Shown piece by piece: positions 1 through 6,470 of a DNA stretch of 37,631 nucleotides. The notes beneath the pieces were generated by a model. The model searched no databases and was not told the DNA's origin. It saw only the letters and a list, made by a program, of their open reading frames with translations. Each line of letters begins with the position of its first letter. The first letter of the stretch is position 1. Origin of the DNA: JAGOPO01 sp038065515 (lineage in GTDB: Bacteria; Patescibacteriota; Minisyncoccia; 2-02-FULL-40-12; GWA2-44-9). Location of the stretch: the NCBI GenBank assembly GCA_038065515.1, contig JBBTQV010000017.1, forward strand, positions 1 to 37,631, given 5' to 3'. The position numbers and the translations under genes were made by a program.

Positions 1-48
1 TCAGTCCGTTTCTTGTTCAAAATAGGTTCGAGCAAAGCAGAGTAATAC

Positions 49-66
49 AGCACAACTTCAGAAAAT
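49..66. repeat. 18-bp direct repeat, left copy
   Basis: The sequence agcacaacttcagaaaat occurs here and again, without mismatch and in the same orientation, at 1078-1095. Three further bases (ata) match just outside after one mismatch. The two copies bracket the secreted-protein gene and the recombinase stub, so they may be the boundary of an inserted unit. The repeat itself is seen; its role as an attachment site is inference. Confidence 0.7.
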
Positions 67-71
67 CGGCA

Positions 72-100
72 TTGACAATGTATTCATTATACTATATAAG
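72..100 (+). promoter_or_regulatory. consensus sigma-70-type promoter for the gene at 139
   Basis: TTGACA (72-77), a 17-base spacer and TATAAG (95-100) match the housekeeping consensus almost perfectly. The expected start is near 107, giving a leader of about 32 bases. An AAGGAG Shine-Dalgarno sequence at 126-131 precedes the ATG at 139. Most other promoters found in this window sit so close to the start codon that no ribosome binding site fits. Confidence 0.75.
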
Positions 101-138
101 GGTGCTAAGCTGTTTTCCAACCAACAAGGAGTAAAGAG

Positions 139-912
139 ATGCGCAAGGTCTTGTCGACCGCATTTGCATGCCTCATCCTGACCCTGTTGTCCCAAGTCGC
201 TCCGGCCCAGCCATACACCACGCGCCAGGAGCTCGCCGTCCCACACTACCAACTGGAGCGAGGGGGCAGTCTGGACCTGCCATTCGACCTCGGAACCATC
301 AAATTCCTCGGGCTCAAAATCAACCCCGTACGAATCGCGTATCGTATGGATTTGAATCCGGGAACCGAAGAGGTGTTGTCGGACATCAGCACTTGCGGAT
401 TCGGCGAAACGGAACCTTACCGGCAGGAGTGGAGCTGTCACAGCTGGCTCAAGCACGATGATACTTTCATCCAGTTCTCGTTCGAGTTCACCACGATGTA
501 CCCGACACCCAAACTCGACGACGCCGTCTATGTCCGGATTGCCACATCCGACCGGAGGCCTTCCTCGGAAACCGTCGTGTATCCGAAAGAGATTCGAGTA
601 GTCTACAACCTCGGCGGATCTCCGCTCGAATGGGGTTCACTTCCGATTCCCAGTCACCGCGACTCACTAATCGCCGGGTTCGCTGGCAACTCGCTGTTCA
701 TTTGCGATGCTAGGTTCGACCTCGATGAGATTACGGTCTGCACCGAGAGTGGGGCGCACGCGGTGATTCGCAGGGGAACGGTTGGCACCTTGCACATCTG
801 GAGAACCTCTTTGCAGCTGTCGTGGCAGGGAGGCCACACTGACAGAGAAAGAGAAGGAGGAGGATACGACGACATTCTCCTTACCATCACACTCCAACGC
901 AATCAACCCTAA
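139..912 (+). CDS. secreted protein of unknown function
   Basis: This is a 257-residue protein whose family I do not recognise. The N-terminus is a clear Sec signal peptide: a basic start (MRKV), a hydrophobic core and an APA-Q cleavage site near residue 24. The mature part is rich in beta-forming residues and has several cysteines (STCGF, WSCHSW, LFICDA, TVCTES), so an exported disulfide-bonded domain is plausible. The start is fixed by the AAGGAG ribosome binding site and the promoter at 72-100, and a hairpin terminator follows at 936, so it is a single-gene unit. The textbook promoter and ribosome binding site, and its position between 18-bp repeats beside a recombinase stub, suggest that it was acquired horizontally. 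That origin is inference. Confidence 0.75.
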   Translation: MRKVLSTAFACLILTLLSQVAPAQPYTTRQELAVPHYQLERGGSLDLPFDLGTIKFLGLKINPVRIAYRMDLNPGTEEVLSDISTCGFGETEPYRQEWSCHSWLKHDDTFIQFSFEFTTMYPTPKLDDAVYVRIATSDRRPSSETVVYPKEIRVVYNLGGSPLEWGSLPIPSHRDSLIAGFAGNSLFICDARFDLDEITVCTESGAHAVIRRGTVGTLHIWRTSLQLSWQGGHTDREREGGGYDDILLTITLQRNQP

Positions 913-929
913 GAAGTTCTCGTAAGTTG

Positions 930-1070
930 TCACAGACCACCATGTCGTAGGACCTCTGGTGGTTTTTCTTTGGCGGCATACCCTTGCAACTCTACGAGTT
1001 GCGCTTCAATACTCAAAACCTGTCGGTCATCTTCTTCGGTAGATTTGCGAGCATAAAGTATATATTTCAT
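930..1070 (-). pseudogene. 5' stub of a serine recombinase
   Basis: The reverse strand begins MKYILYARKSTEEDDRQVLS and continues IEAQLVELQGYAAKEK. This is the start of the resolvase/invertase catalytic domain as found in CPR serine recombinases, with the YARKS motif carrying the catalytic serine and the downstream SIEAQ helix. After about 36 residues the similarity stops and the frame closes at 930 in unrelated codons (PPEVLRHGGL). The break falls on the terminator stem of the neighbouring secreted-protein gene. The remaining catalytic residues, the recombinase domain and the zinc-ribbon/coiled-coil tail are missing, so the product is non-functional. The frame stays open upstream of the ATG through the 18-bp repeat. 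Confidence 0.75.
936..970 (+). terminator. intrinsic terminator of the secreted-protein gene
   Basis: ACCACCA (936-942) pairs with TGGTGGT (957-963) and is followed by TTTTT. The 14-base loop can form a small inner GTC/GAC stem. It lies 24 bases after the stop codon at 912. Confidence 0.6.
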
Positions 1071-1077
1071 ATTATAG

Positions 1078-1095
1078 AGCACAACTTCAGAAAAT
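1078..1095. repeat. 18-bp direct repeat, right copy
   Basis: This is identical to 49-66. It lies directly upstream of the recombinase-stub start codon on the minus strand. There the repeat is followed by CTATAATATG, which contains a -10-like TATAAT that overlaps the ATG. Confidence 0.7.
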
Positions 1096-1137
1096 ATGAT
1101 AGAGTAGGCTAGCTTCAACCCCTCCGACAAACTTATC

Positions 1138-1548
1138 ATGCCAAAAGAGATTCCAAAACAACCCGAGCGCGCTCAACCTGATCAAGAGCATTGGCACGGC
1201 CCGATTGCCGGACTGGAAGACACCCGCGAAATACATATTCTGCGTAAGCTCACAGAACATGGTCTTGCCAAAGAAGAACTCTACACAGACCCTGAAGGAA
1301 ATATTATTTATCAAGTGAGGGAACTTGTGAGAAAATCGGACGGGACAGTCGGGGGAGGACGAATTATCCGTATGGAAAACGAAACCCTTCTCAAGCAGCT
1401 CCTTGATGAAGACGCGCGCATGCAGAGTCTGATTCAGGAGTACAAGTCTCGAGACAAAAATCGGGGCCTGGCTCTCGATAAGAATACCGCTAAAGTCGTT
1501 GAACTTATGGAAATGCCTCCTCCCAAGGAGGGCGGCAAAGACCATTAA
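1138..1548 (+). CDS. hypothetical cytoplasmic protein
   Basis: This is a 136-residue hydrophilic protein with no signal peptide or membrane segment. I do not recognise the family. The N-terminal quarter is rich in Pro, Gln and His, the middle looks alpha/beta (REIHILRKL, NIIYQVRELV), and the C-terminal half is helical and charged (ETLLKQLLDEDARMQSLIQ). The ATG at 1138 lies outside the 18-bp repeat, at the edge of the accessory segment. The gene converges on the membrane protein encoded at 1568-2191, with a short hairpin between them. Real coding is likely because the frame is long, has a sensible composition and fills the space between neighbours. Confidence 0.55.
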   Translation: MPKEIPKQPERAQPDQEHWHGPIAGLEDTREIHILRKLTEHGLAKEELYTDPEGNIIYQVRELVRKSDGTVGGGRIIRMENETLLKQLLDEDARMQSLIQEYKSRDKNRGLALDKNTAKVVELMEMPPPKEGGKDH

Positions 1549-1551
1549 ATA

Positions 1552-1570
1552 TCCCCGCTGGGGGATCTTA
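1552..1570. terminator. short hairpin between convergent genes
   Basis: TCCCC (1552-1556) and GGGGA (1562-1566) form a small GC-rich stem with a 5-base loop between the convergent genes ending at 1548 and 1568. The U-tract is weak (TCTTA), so termination efficiency is uncertain. Confidence 0.35.
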
Positions 1571-2191
1571 CGGCTTCCGGATGAGGTAGTCCAGAAGGGG
1601 AATAGGGTGGCGGCCTTCGGGAATGTATTGCGCAAACACAGCACGAACTTCTTCGTGGTTTTGCTCGCCCAATGGAAGCCGCAAATGCGGAACATGCCAG
1701 CGCCCGGAATGCAGACTCACTTCCATCGCGCCGTCAGGCATCGTGTGAATATCAAATGATGCCAAGTCAACATGCGGGTAATGATGGCCGTCGACTTCGA
1801 TGCCGTGTTCGTTCACCGCAACGCGCACTGGCTTGCTCCACCGCTGTCGCGCCTCCAGCGCTCCCGCGCCGGCGAGCACAACCAGAAATCCCGTGAGACT
1901 TGCCTGCCAGAGCGCAACAAGCCCGCCCACCGCTGCAAAGGCGCCCAACAACATATAATGTTTGCGGCGCGCAGCGCCCTGGAGCGTGTGGTCGGCCTCC
2001 CATGCAATAGTGCGTGGGGCGATAGTCGCTGATAAGGTGAGCGCAGCAAGCTCGTCGATGGTCATGTTATCCGCATGTGCCGGTTCGGGTCCGCTGATGG
2101 TCAGCGCCTCCACCGGTGTTGCGATATCGGTAGTAGTGGCAGATGCGCCGCCACGCTCCGTTGGATTCTTCAAATCAAGCACATCACTCAT
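1568..2191 (-). CDS. membrane-anchored protein with C-terminal PH-like domain
   Basis: This is a 207-residue protein counted from MSDVLDL. An in-frame ATG six codons upstream (2209) is possible but adds only MLYTGR. An N-terminal hydrophilic region of about 80 residues is followed by IAWEADHTLQ and two close membrane segments (roughly residues 95-130 of this start; HYMLLGAFAAVGGLVALWQ and LTGFLVVLAGAGAL). The C-terminal 80 residues are beta-rich (VRVAVNEHGIEVDGHHYPHV ... LPLGEQNHEEVRAVFAQYIP). From memory this resembles a conserved CPR membrane-protein layout in which a tyrosine- or tryptophan-rich lead and two membrane helices precede a PH-like fold. The function is unknown. Its convergent neighbour and the divergent spacing give no pathway hint. 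Confidence 0.65.
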   Translation of the reverse strand: MSDVLDLKNPTERGGASATTTDIATPVEALTISGPEPAHADNMTIDELAALTLSATIAPRTIAWEADHTLQGAARRKHYMLLGAFAAVGGLVALWQASLTGFLVVLAGAGALEARQRWSKPVRVAVNEHGIEVDGHHYPHVDLASFDIHTMPDGAMEVSLHSGRWHVPHLRLPLGEQNHEEVRAVFAQYIPEGRHPIPLLDYLIRKP

Positions 2192-2231
2192 GCGCCCAGT
2201 ATACAACAATTATGAGAATCAACGGAGGCGT

Positions 2232-2807
2232 TCAGATCTTTCCGACGAGTTTGATGCCAGGCTTGAGCGTTTTGTCGCCCGGCTCCCAGCTAGCGGGGCA
2301 CACATTTCCGCTGTGCGTTGCCACGAACTGCGCCGCCTTGAGCTTTCGGAGTAGTTCCTTCGCGCTGCGTCCGATGGAATTGTCGTGGATTTCGACCGTT
2401 TTCAGTATGCCTTCCGGGTCAATAAGAAATGTCCCGCGCAATGAGAGCCCCTCGTTTTCGATGTAGGTGCCAAACATCCGGCAGACGCGGCCCGTCGGAT
2501 CGGCGAGCATCGGATACTGCACTTTGGCAATCGCGGGAGAATTGTCGTGCCACGCCTTGTGCACGAACGCCGTGTCCGTGCTGATGCTCATAATTTCCGC
2601 TTTGAGCTTCTTGAATTCGGGGTAATACTTCGCCGCCTCTTCGAGCTCTGTGGGGCAGACGAAGGTGAAATCTGCAGGGTAGAAGATGAGCGCAACCCAC
2701 TTTCCGCGATATGCTGATAGCTTTACCTTCTTAAACTCGTCGTTGATGTACGCGTCGAGTTCAAAATCCGGAACCTGCTGACCGATTGATACAAATGATG
2801 TCTCCAT
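2232..2807 (-). CDS. ahpC: AhpC/Prx1-type 2-Cys peroxiredoxin
   Basis: This is a 191-residue thiol peroxidase that reduces hydrogen peroxide, alkyl hydroperoxides and peroxynitrite in the cytoplasm. The peroxidatic cysteine is C51 in FVCPTE with the supporting FYPADFTFVCPTE context. The resolving cysteine is C170 in the NVCPASW motif near the C-terminus, which makes it a typical 2-Cys enzyme of the AhpC/Prx1 class. The length matches the family (about 190 residues). An AhpF flavoprotein reductase is not in the window, so the electron donor (thioredoxin or a separate reductase) is unknown. It is monocistronic on the minus strand, downstream of two tRNA-Ser genes. Confidence 0.93.
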   Translation of the reverse strand: METSFVSIGQQVPDFELDAYINDEFKKVKLSAYRGKWVALIFYPADFTFVCPTELEEAAKYYPEFKKLKAEIMSISTDTAFVHKAWHDNSPAIAKVQYPMLADPTGRVCRMFGTYIENEGLSLRGTFLIDPEGILKTVEIHDNSIGRSAKELLRKLKAAQFVATHSGNVCPASWEPGDKTLKPGIKLVGKI

Positions 2808-2864
2808 GTGTTGTTATTGATTAATTGGATACAGAGCTCCTTTCTTCTTCGCGACAAGTCACGG

Positions 2865-2949
2865 CGGAGGGTGTAGGACTCGAACCTACAAGCCCCTTTC
2901 GGGGCCCCAGTTTTCAAGACTGGTGCCTTACCATTCGGCGCAACCCTCC
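2865..2949 (-). tRNA. tRNA-Ser (anticodon TGA)
   Basis: The minus strand folds as a class II tRNA: the acceptor stem GGAGGGT/ACCCTCC, an anticodon arm CCAGT-CTTGAAA-ACTGG with anticodon TGA, a long variable arm (GCCCC-GAAA-GGGGC) and a T arm with GGTTCGAGTCC. The long variable arm confirms serine. The discriminator is G and no CCA is encoded (CCG follows). Confidence 0.95.
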
Positions 2950-2972
2950 AAGATTATCTTCTGGACTGACTG

Positions 2973-3060
2973 CGGAAGCGGGAGGATTCGAACCTCCGAT
3001 GGGGTTACCCCCATGCCACATTTCGAGTGTGGTGCCTTCAGCCAACTCAGCCACGCTTCC
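2973..3060 (-). tRNA. tRNA-Ser (anticodon CGA)
   Basis: This is a second class II tRNA 23 bases upstream of the first, in the same orientation. The acceptor is GGAAGCG/CGCTTCC, the anticodon arm is CCACA-CTCGAAA-TGTGG with anticodon CGA, and the long variable arm is ATGGGGGTAACCCCAT. The discriminator is G and CCA is not encoded (CAG follows). The pair is probably cotranscribed. Confidence 0.95.
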
Positions 3061-3105
3061 GTGCTGGAAATTATAACACTTTTCGCGCTTTTTGCAATTC
3101 TCCCG

Positions 3106-3909
3106 CTAGTAATAGATCTCCTTGCGGGGAGGGGACTTTGAGATAATGTCCATCGCCTCCTGCGCGGTGTCAATGAGGTGGTACAACTGCATATCTTCTT
3201 TGTCGATAGCTTTGTATTTTTCATACACCGTGTCGCTGATATATGAAATGAGCGGCGTCCAGAATTCTTTGCCTACAAGGATAAGCGGCACCGATTCGCG
3301 GTCGATTTTATGCGTCTGCACCAGTGTCACCAGCTCAAAGAATTCGTCCAGCGTTCCGAACCCGCCCGGGAAGAACACATATGCCTGCGCGGTGTAAAAC
3401 AGCATCACTTTGCGCACGAAGAAATAATAGAACGGCTGGCTCTTCGTGATATACGGATTATTGCGCTGCTCGAACGGTAACCGGATGGAGATACCGATGC
3501 TCTCTCCGCCCGATTCATACGCGCCGCGGTTTCCACCTTCCATGATGCCCGGACCCGCGCCGGTGACCACGCCGATTTTCTTTTTTGCCAGCAGTGCGCC
3601 GAGTTCGCGGGCAACCTGATACCATTTATTGTCTTCCGCGAACCGCGCAGAGCCCAATATAGAGACCGTGTTTTTGTAGTCGGTGATGAACTGCCACCCG
3701 TCAACGAATTCCGACATGATGCGGAACACGCGCCAGTGGAAACTGGAGCGGAAATCCAGAGGAACTTCGCCGAGCTGTTGGCCCCACGGAAGCTTCGACT
3801 CCGGCAGATTCATTGAACCCTTTGGATTATCAGGGGGCATTACCCGATAGTGTACCACAAACGGCTCCCTAGGCGAACCATTGAATTGTTGTTTCCTGTC
3901 CTGATGCAT
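3106..3909 (-). CDS. LOG-family (TIGR00730) Rossmann-fold nucleotide hydrolase
   Basis: This 267-residue cytoplasmic protein is of the LOG / 'lysine decarboxylase-like' family. Characterised members hydrolyse the N-glycosidic bond of nucleoside 5'-monophosphates (cytokinin ribotide or AMP phosphoribohydrolase). The signature PGGFGTLDE is present in FFPGGFGTLDEFFEL, and the nucleotide-binding loop appears as VVTGAGPGIMEGGNRGAYE. About 65 residues before the core (MHQDRKQQF ... LPWGQQLGEVPLDF) make it longer than short LOG proteins (about 190 residues) and similar to the longer bacterial subgroup. The in-vivo substrate cannot be told from sequence. It ends 46 bases before the tRNA-Ser pair. Confidence 0.88.
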   Translation of the reverse strand: MHQDRKQQFNGSPREPFVVHYRVMPPDNPKGSMNLPESKLPWGQQLGEVPLDFRSSFHWRVFRIMSEFVDGWQFITDYKNTVSILGSARFAEDNKWYQVARELGALLAKKKIGVVTGAGPGIMEGGNRGAYESGGESIGISIRLPFEQRNNPYITKSQPFYYFFVRKVMLFYTAQAYVFFPGGFGTLDEFFELVTLVQTHKIDRESVPLILVGKEFWTPLISYISDTVYEKYKAIDKEDMQLYHLIDTAQEAMDIISKSPPRKEIYY

Positions 3910-3941
3910 TTACTGATGAGCTTTCAGGGCGGCGTTTTTAT

Positions 3942-4649
3942 CTACCGATTATCTGCTCCGATTTCGAGTGCTACTGATCCAGTGCCGACATTCCCAGCAG
4001 CATCATACGCCTTCACAGTAATCGAATGTTCGCCATCGGAAAGCTCGGAAAGATCTACCGCGATCTTTCCGTTCCCATTGCCGTATGAATCCGGATATTT
4101 CAGGATGTCATCGATGAACACATCCAATTTTACAATGCCAGAACTCGGTTGTGGATCAAGCGCAATATGCTGTTCAAGCCCGACCACTCCACAGATCTTT
4201 CCGCCGTTCTTGCACCAGTCATTCACCGAGAACGATGAGACAATCTTGATTCGCCATCGTTCGAGTTCATGATCGACAATTGGAGCGGCCGTATCAGCTG
4301 GCGTTGGAGTGGGGGTCGGCATGACGGTAACAGTCACGTAAATAATTTGGGGGATTGGTGCGAGGGTGGGAAGAACGGATACGACGATATTTGGGGTCGA
4401 TGTAGGTGTTGGCGTGTATGGAATATTTGTCAGCTTCGGTGTTTTTAGAGGCGTTGCGATGTCTGCGAGTTTTGTAATTGTCGTAGGTGTTGGGCTGGAT
4501 GGCTCGATAAATTCTAAAAGAGCCGCCTGCTGCTTTTTGGAGTTGATTTCGGTGCGATAGGATATTAGCCCCACGACAACAATAAGAAGAATGGATCCCA
4601 TTACTAAAATAGGGAATTGAATGAAGCCAAATGGTTTTATTTGAGACAT
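3942..4649 (-). CDS. membrane-anchored protein with Thr/Pro stalk and Ig-like domain
   Basis: This is a 235-residue protein from MSQIKPFGF. That ATG lies one base after the stop codon of the upstream gene, which favours coupled translation over the in-frame ATG at 4682. It has one N-terminal membrane helix (FPILVMGSILLIVVVGLISY), a long spacer with repeated TPTPT-type stretches, and a C-terminal domain ending DGEHSITVKAYDAAGNVGTG, typical of bacterial Ig-like or cadherin-like surface modules. Two cysteines (DWCKNGGKICG) lie between. The likely location is anchored in the membrane with the Ig domain outside. It is the last gene before the LOG gene and forms a pair with the gene at 4651-5049. 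It may be cargo of the element integrated at tRNA-Ala(GGC); this is inference. Confidence 0.7.
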   Translation of the reverse strand: MSQIKPFGFIQFPILVMGSILLIVVVGLISYRTEINSKKQQAALLEFIEPSSPTPTTITKLADIATPLKTPKLTNIPYTPTPTSTPNIVVSVLPTLAPIPQIIYVTVTVMPTPTPTPADTAAPIVDHELERWRIKIVSSFSVNDWCKNGGKICGVVGLEQHIALDPQPSSGIVKLDVFIDDILKYPDSYGNGNGKIAVDLSELSDGEHSITVKAYDAAGNVGTGSVALEIGADNR

Positions 4650-4650
4650 T

Positions 4651-5049
4651 TTAAAAAAGTTTATTCCAAATATGCTCTCCAAACAAAAGCAAAGAAGCTA
4701 TATCTGCCAAAAGCGGAATTGCGATAGTCAATGAAATAATTCTCATCTTTCTTCTCGCCCTGTTCGTTATAACCCCACCCCTCGTGGCTTGCATAATATT
4801 CTTTTCCTGTATAAGCCCGCCGTTTTCAGCCTCGTTCAGAATCTGCCCCCCTTCGCTGGCCTTCATTATATTATTTGACTGGACCAATTTCTCTGTTGCG
4901 CGATGTTCTAAGTTGCCGCCATCAACTGTTTCTTCTACATCTCGCATAAAACATTTGGTCGCATTAATCTTAATAGAGTCTCCTCTTTTGAGATTCATCC
5001 TTATGCCATCATCTCCTATAGAGAGCAGTGGTTCTGTTTTATCATTCAT
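4651..5049 (-). CDS. hypothetical protein with one C-terminal membrane helix
   Basis: This is a 132-residue protein of unknown family. Residues 1-100 are polar and contain loosely repeated units around Gly-Gly (DGGNLEHRATEKLVQSNNIM, SEGGQILNEAENGG, NIMQATRGGVITNRARRK), including two copies of the NIMxA motif. A single hydrophobic segment (IISLTIAIPLLADIASLLLF) closes the protein, giving a tail-anchored layout. The sequence is richer in A and T than the core genes around it, consistent with recent acquisition. The stop overlaps the start region of the downstream Ig-domain gene, so the two are probably one transcript and may form a complex. That last point is a guess from context. Confidence 0.6.
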   Translation of the reverse strand: MNDKTEPLLSIGDDGIRMNLKRGDSIKINATKCFMRDVEETVDGGNLEHRATEKLVQSNNIMKASEGGQILNEAENGGLIQEKNIMQATRGGVITNRARRKMRIISLTIAIPLLADIASLLLFGEHIWNKLF

Positions 5050-5351
5050 ATTTTTGGCAATGTTTTACTTGGTGGTGTTTGTTTAAAAAAGTCAGAACCC
5101 ATTTTGCGGAGAACCCTGAAAACTAATGCGGACTCGGCAGGGCGAAACATTATCTCCGCGATAGTATTTCCGCCATTAAAATACGGTTAGAGCGACTTAC
5201 AGACGCATATTTAGGCGAAGCGTTGGAACTTACCGAGTATCAAGAAAATAAAAATGTTTTAATGGCGGAAAAGAAAACGATTGAGGAGAAATTGAGTGAT
5301 TTTGAGCGAAAAGGCAATCATTGGCTCGAACTCATGCGAAACTGGATTATT

Positions 5352-5546
5352 GAGGCCAACCAAGCCGAAAATCTCTCTAAACAAGAAAATCTTTCGGGGA
5401 TGAAAGATTTTCTTGTGGACATCGGCTCGAACCGCCGCCTTTCGGCGGGAATGCTTTTGGCGGAATTCAAAACCCCTTGGAATTTCTTGGCGGAAACCAA
5501 TGCCGAGGGGCGAAGCCCCGAGGCAACTTCTTCGGCAAATCAAATT
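5352..5546. repeat. recombinase-tail repeat, copy A (inverted copy at 10111-10287)
   Basis: From the tRNA-Ala CCA outward, this segment and 10111-10287 are nearly the same sequence in opposite orientation. They share GATTTGCCGAAGAAGTTGCC, then TCGGGGCTTCG, CAAGAAATTCCA and GGTTTTGAATTCCGCC, ending at GGCCAACCAAGCC. The copies differ by scattered substitutions and one deletion. They are the 3' ends of two related recombinase genes, each next to a tRNA-Ala. Confidence 0.85.
5381..5416. repeat. perfect 15-bp hairpin in recombinase tail
   Basis: ACAAGAAAATCTTTC (5381-5395) and its exact reverse complement (5402-5416) enclose the 6-base loop GGGGAT. The corresponding place in the second remnant (10246-10271) also forms a perfect hairpin, with CTCTC/GAGAG in place of CTTTC/GAAAG, which is a compensatory change. 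Confidence 0.8.
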
Positions 5547-5620
5547 TGGTGGACCTGCGGGGAGTTGAACCCCGGACTCGACTATGCCATAGTCGCGTGT
5601 TACCGCTATACTACAGGCCC
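5547..5620 (-). tRNA. tRNA-Ala (anticodon GGC), CCA encoded
   Basis: The minus strand has acceptor GGGCCTG/CAGGTCC with the G3-U70 alanine identity pair, a D arm with GTATAGCGGTAAC, an anticodon arm CGACT-ATGGCAT-AGTCG (anticodon GGC), a T arm GGGG-TTCAACT-CCCC, discriminator A and an encoded CCA. Its 5' end overlaps the last 10 bases of the same-strand HTH gene. Its 3' side continues directly into the recombinase remnant, which marks it as an integration site. Confidence 0.95.
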
Positions 5621-6288
5621 TCACAGAGCAGCCGACCAAGAATCATAAGGTCGTGGAAGACTGCTGCCGAAAAGTAATCTATCCGACACACTCCAAGATA
5701 CTCCTTCTTTCGGGTCCGCTTCCCTTGAGAACGCGGGTCGGCGCGAAATGCGTAGAACTGGGAGCGGGGGATACCGGTTGTCAGGCTCCAAAATCGCTCC
5801 AGCTTCTCACCATGCTGATCTCGTCGCCCCTGCACCGTACACCGAAACTTTTCAGCATCTATTCTATAACAAAATCGCAATAAATGCAAGAATAGTCGAA
5901 TAATCCCCGGGTCAGAATTGCCAAACATTAAGGATCCTTTTTGAGTTTTCCCGCCCTCGGCGAGGTAGAGCGTTGCTAATATTAATTTAGCTATGTCCGG
6001 GTTCTTGAGAAGTCGCACGCGCGACATATGTGTTTGTCGGATGGTCGAAAAATAAATTTTCCGTCGCCCGCGTAAGATCTCCTGACCTCGCCGTCTTGCG
6101 CGTACTAGCTTTCGAGCGATTCGGCTGGTCATACGTTTAAGAGCAGTCTGTGGGATTACTACGGTGCGCATCCAATATGCAAGCGTGCCTTTTGGGACTC
6201 CGCCGATCTCTTCGCTGATCTCTGTGTATGTCCGACCGTGCTGCCGTAACGCGATGGCGCGCAATCGTTTTCCATTGTTTCGAACCAT
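5611..6288 (-). CDS. HTH protein with LAGLIDADG-like C-terminal region
   Basis: This 225-residue basic protein starts MVRNNGKRLRAIALRQHGRT, with a resolvase-type helix-turn-helix (YTEISEEIGGVPKGTLAYWM, about residues 21-40). A strongly basic linker (RKLVRARRRGQEILRGRRK) follows. The C-terminal part contains LILATLYLAEGGK, FGNSDPGIIRLFL and ERFWSLTTGIPRSQF, a pattern I associate with a widespread CPR family whose C-terminus resembles LAGLIDADG endonucleases. DNA binding is likely; cleavage activity is unproven. The stop codon lies 10 bases inside the downstream tRNA-Ala gene, so mRNA and tRNA overlap and may share a transcript. It could be related to the elements that use this tRNA, but the gene lies on the 5' side of the tRNA, outside the remnant. 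Confidence 0.7.
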   Translation of the reverse strand: MVRNNGKRLRAIALRQHGRTYTEISEEIGGVPKGTLAYWMRTVVIPQTALKRMTSRIARKLVRARRRGQEILRGRRKIYFSTIRQTHMSRVRLLKNPDIAKLILATLYLAEGGKTQKGSLMFGNSDPGIIRLFLHLLRFCYRIDAEKFRCTVQGRRDQHGEKLERFWSLTTGIPRSQFYAFRADPRSQGKRTRKKEYLGVCRIDYFSAAVFHDLMILGRLLCEGL

Positions 6289-6316
6289 AGTGGTATTGTA
6301 TGTGTTTTATTGACAT

Positions 6317-6346
6317 TTGTAAATAAGGCCTATTTCATGGTATATT
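6317..6346 (+). promoter_or_regulatory. probable promoter of tRNA-Arg / cca
   Basis: TTGTAA (6317-6322), an 18-base spacer and TATATT (6341-6346) lie 22 bases before tRNA-Arg. The same hexamer pair, TTGTAA and TATATT, is used by the PBP1A promoter at 31462-31490. A TTGACA at 6310-6315 is too far from this -10 box. Confidence 0.5.
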
Positions 6347-6367
6347 CAACTCGTCTCATTGCAACCT

Positions 6368-6439
6368 GTCCCCGTCGTTCAATGGATAGGACGAGCGTTT
6401 CCTAAACTCTAAATCGAGGTTCGACTCCTCGCGGGGACA
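6368..6439 (+). tRNA. tRNA-Arg (anticodon CCT)
   Basis: The cloverleaf has acceptor GTCCCCG/CGGGGAC, D arm GTTCAATGGATAGGAC, anticodon loop TTCCTAA (anticodon CCT) and T arm CGAGG-TTCGACT-CCTCG. The discriminator is A and CCA is not encoded (CAT follows). The anticodon stem AGCGT/ACTCT has one C-U mismatch at 29-41, slightly unusual but the fold is otherwise sound. The cca gene follows 31 bases downstream on the same strand. Confidence 0.9.
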
Positions 6440-6470
6440 CATTTCGACAAGCTCAACGCAGGTCACGCCT

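Larger units (their letters stand above)
5127..5648 (+). pseudogene. 3' part of a serine recombinase running into tRNA-Ala
   Basis: The frame is open from 5127 (after TAA at 5124) to 5648. It reads RLERLTDAYLGEALELTEYQ, then ENKNVLMAEKKTIEEKLSDF, ERKGNHWLELMRNWIIEANQ, and later DIGSNRRLSAGMLLAEFKTP. This coiled-coil and C-terminal tail is characteristic of large CPR serine recombinases. The catalytic, recombinase and zinc-ribbon domains are missing, so it is a remnant. The last 30 or so codons are the complement of the tRNA-Ala(GGC) gene (WTCGELNPGLD...), so the recombinase gene ended in the tRNA it targeted. No start codon is supported; TTG at 5223 is only the first possible one. Confidence 0.75.

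Noticed and set aside
2825..3076. Open frames reading VGLEPTSPF and GGFEPPMGL
   Set aside because: They are antisense readings of the two tRNA-Ser genes, a well-known artefact in which tRNA complements look like short proteins.
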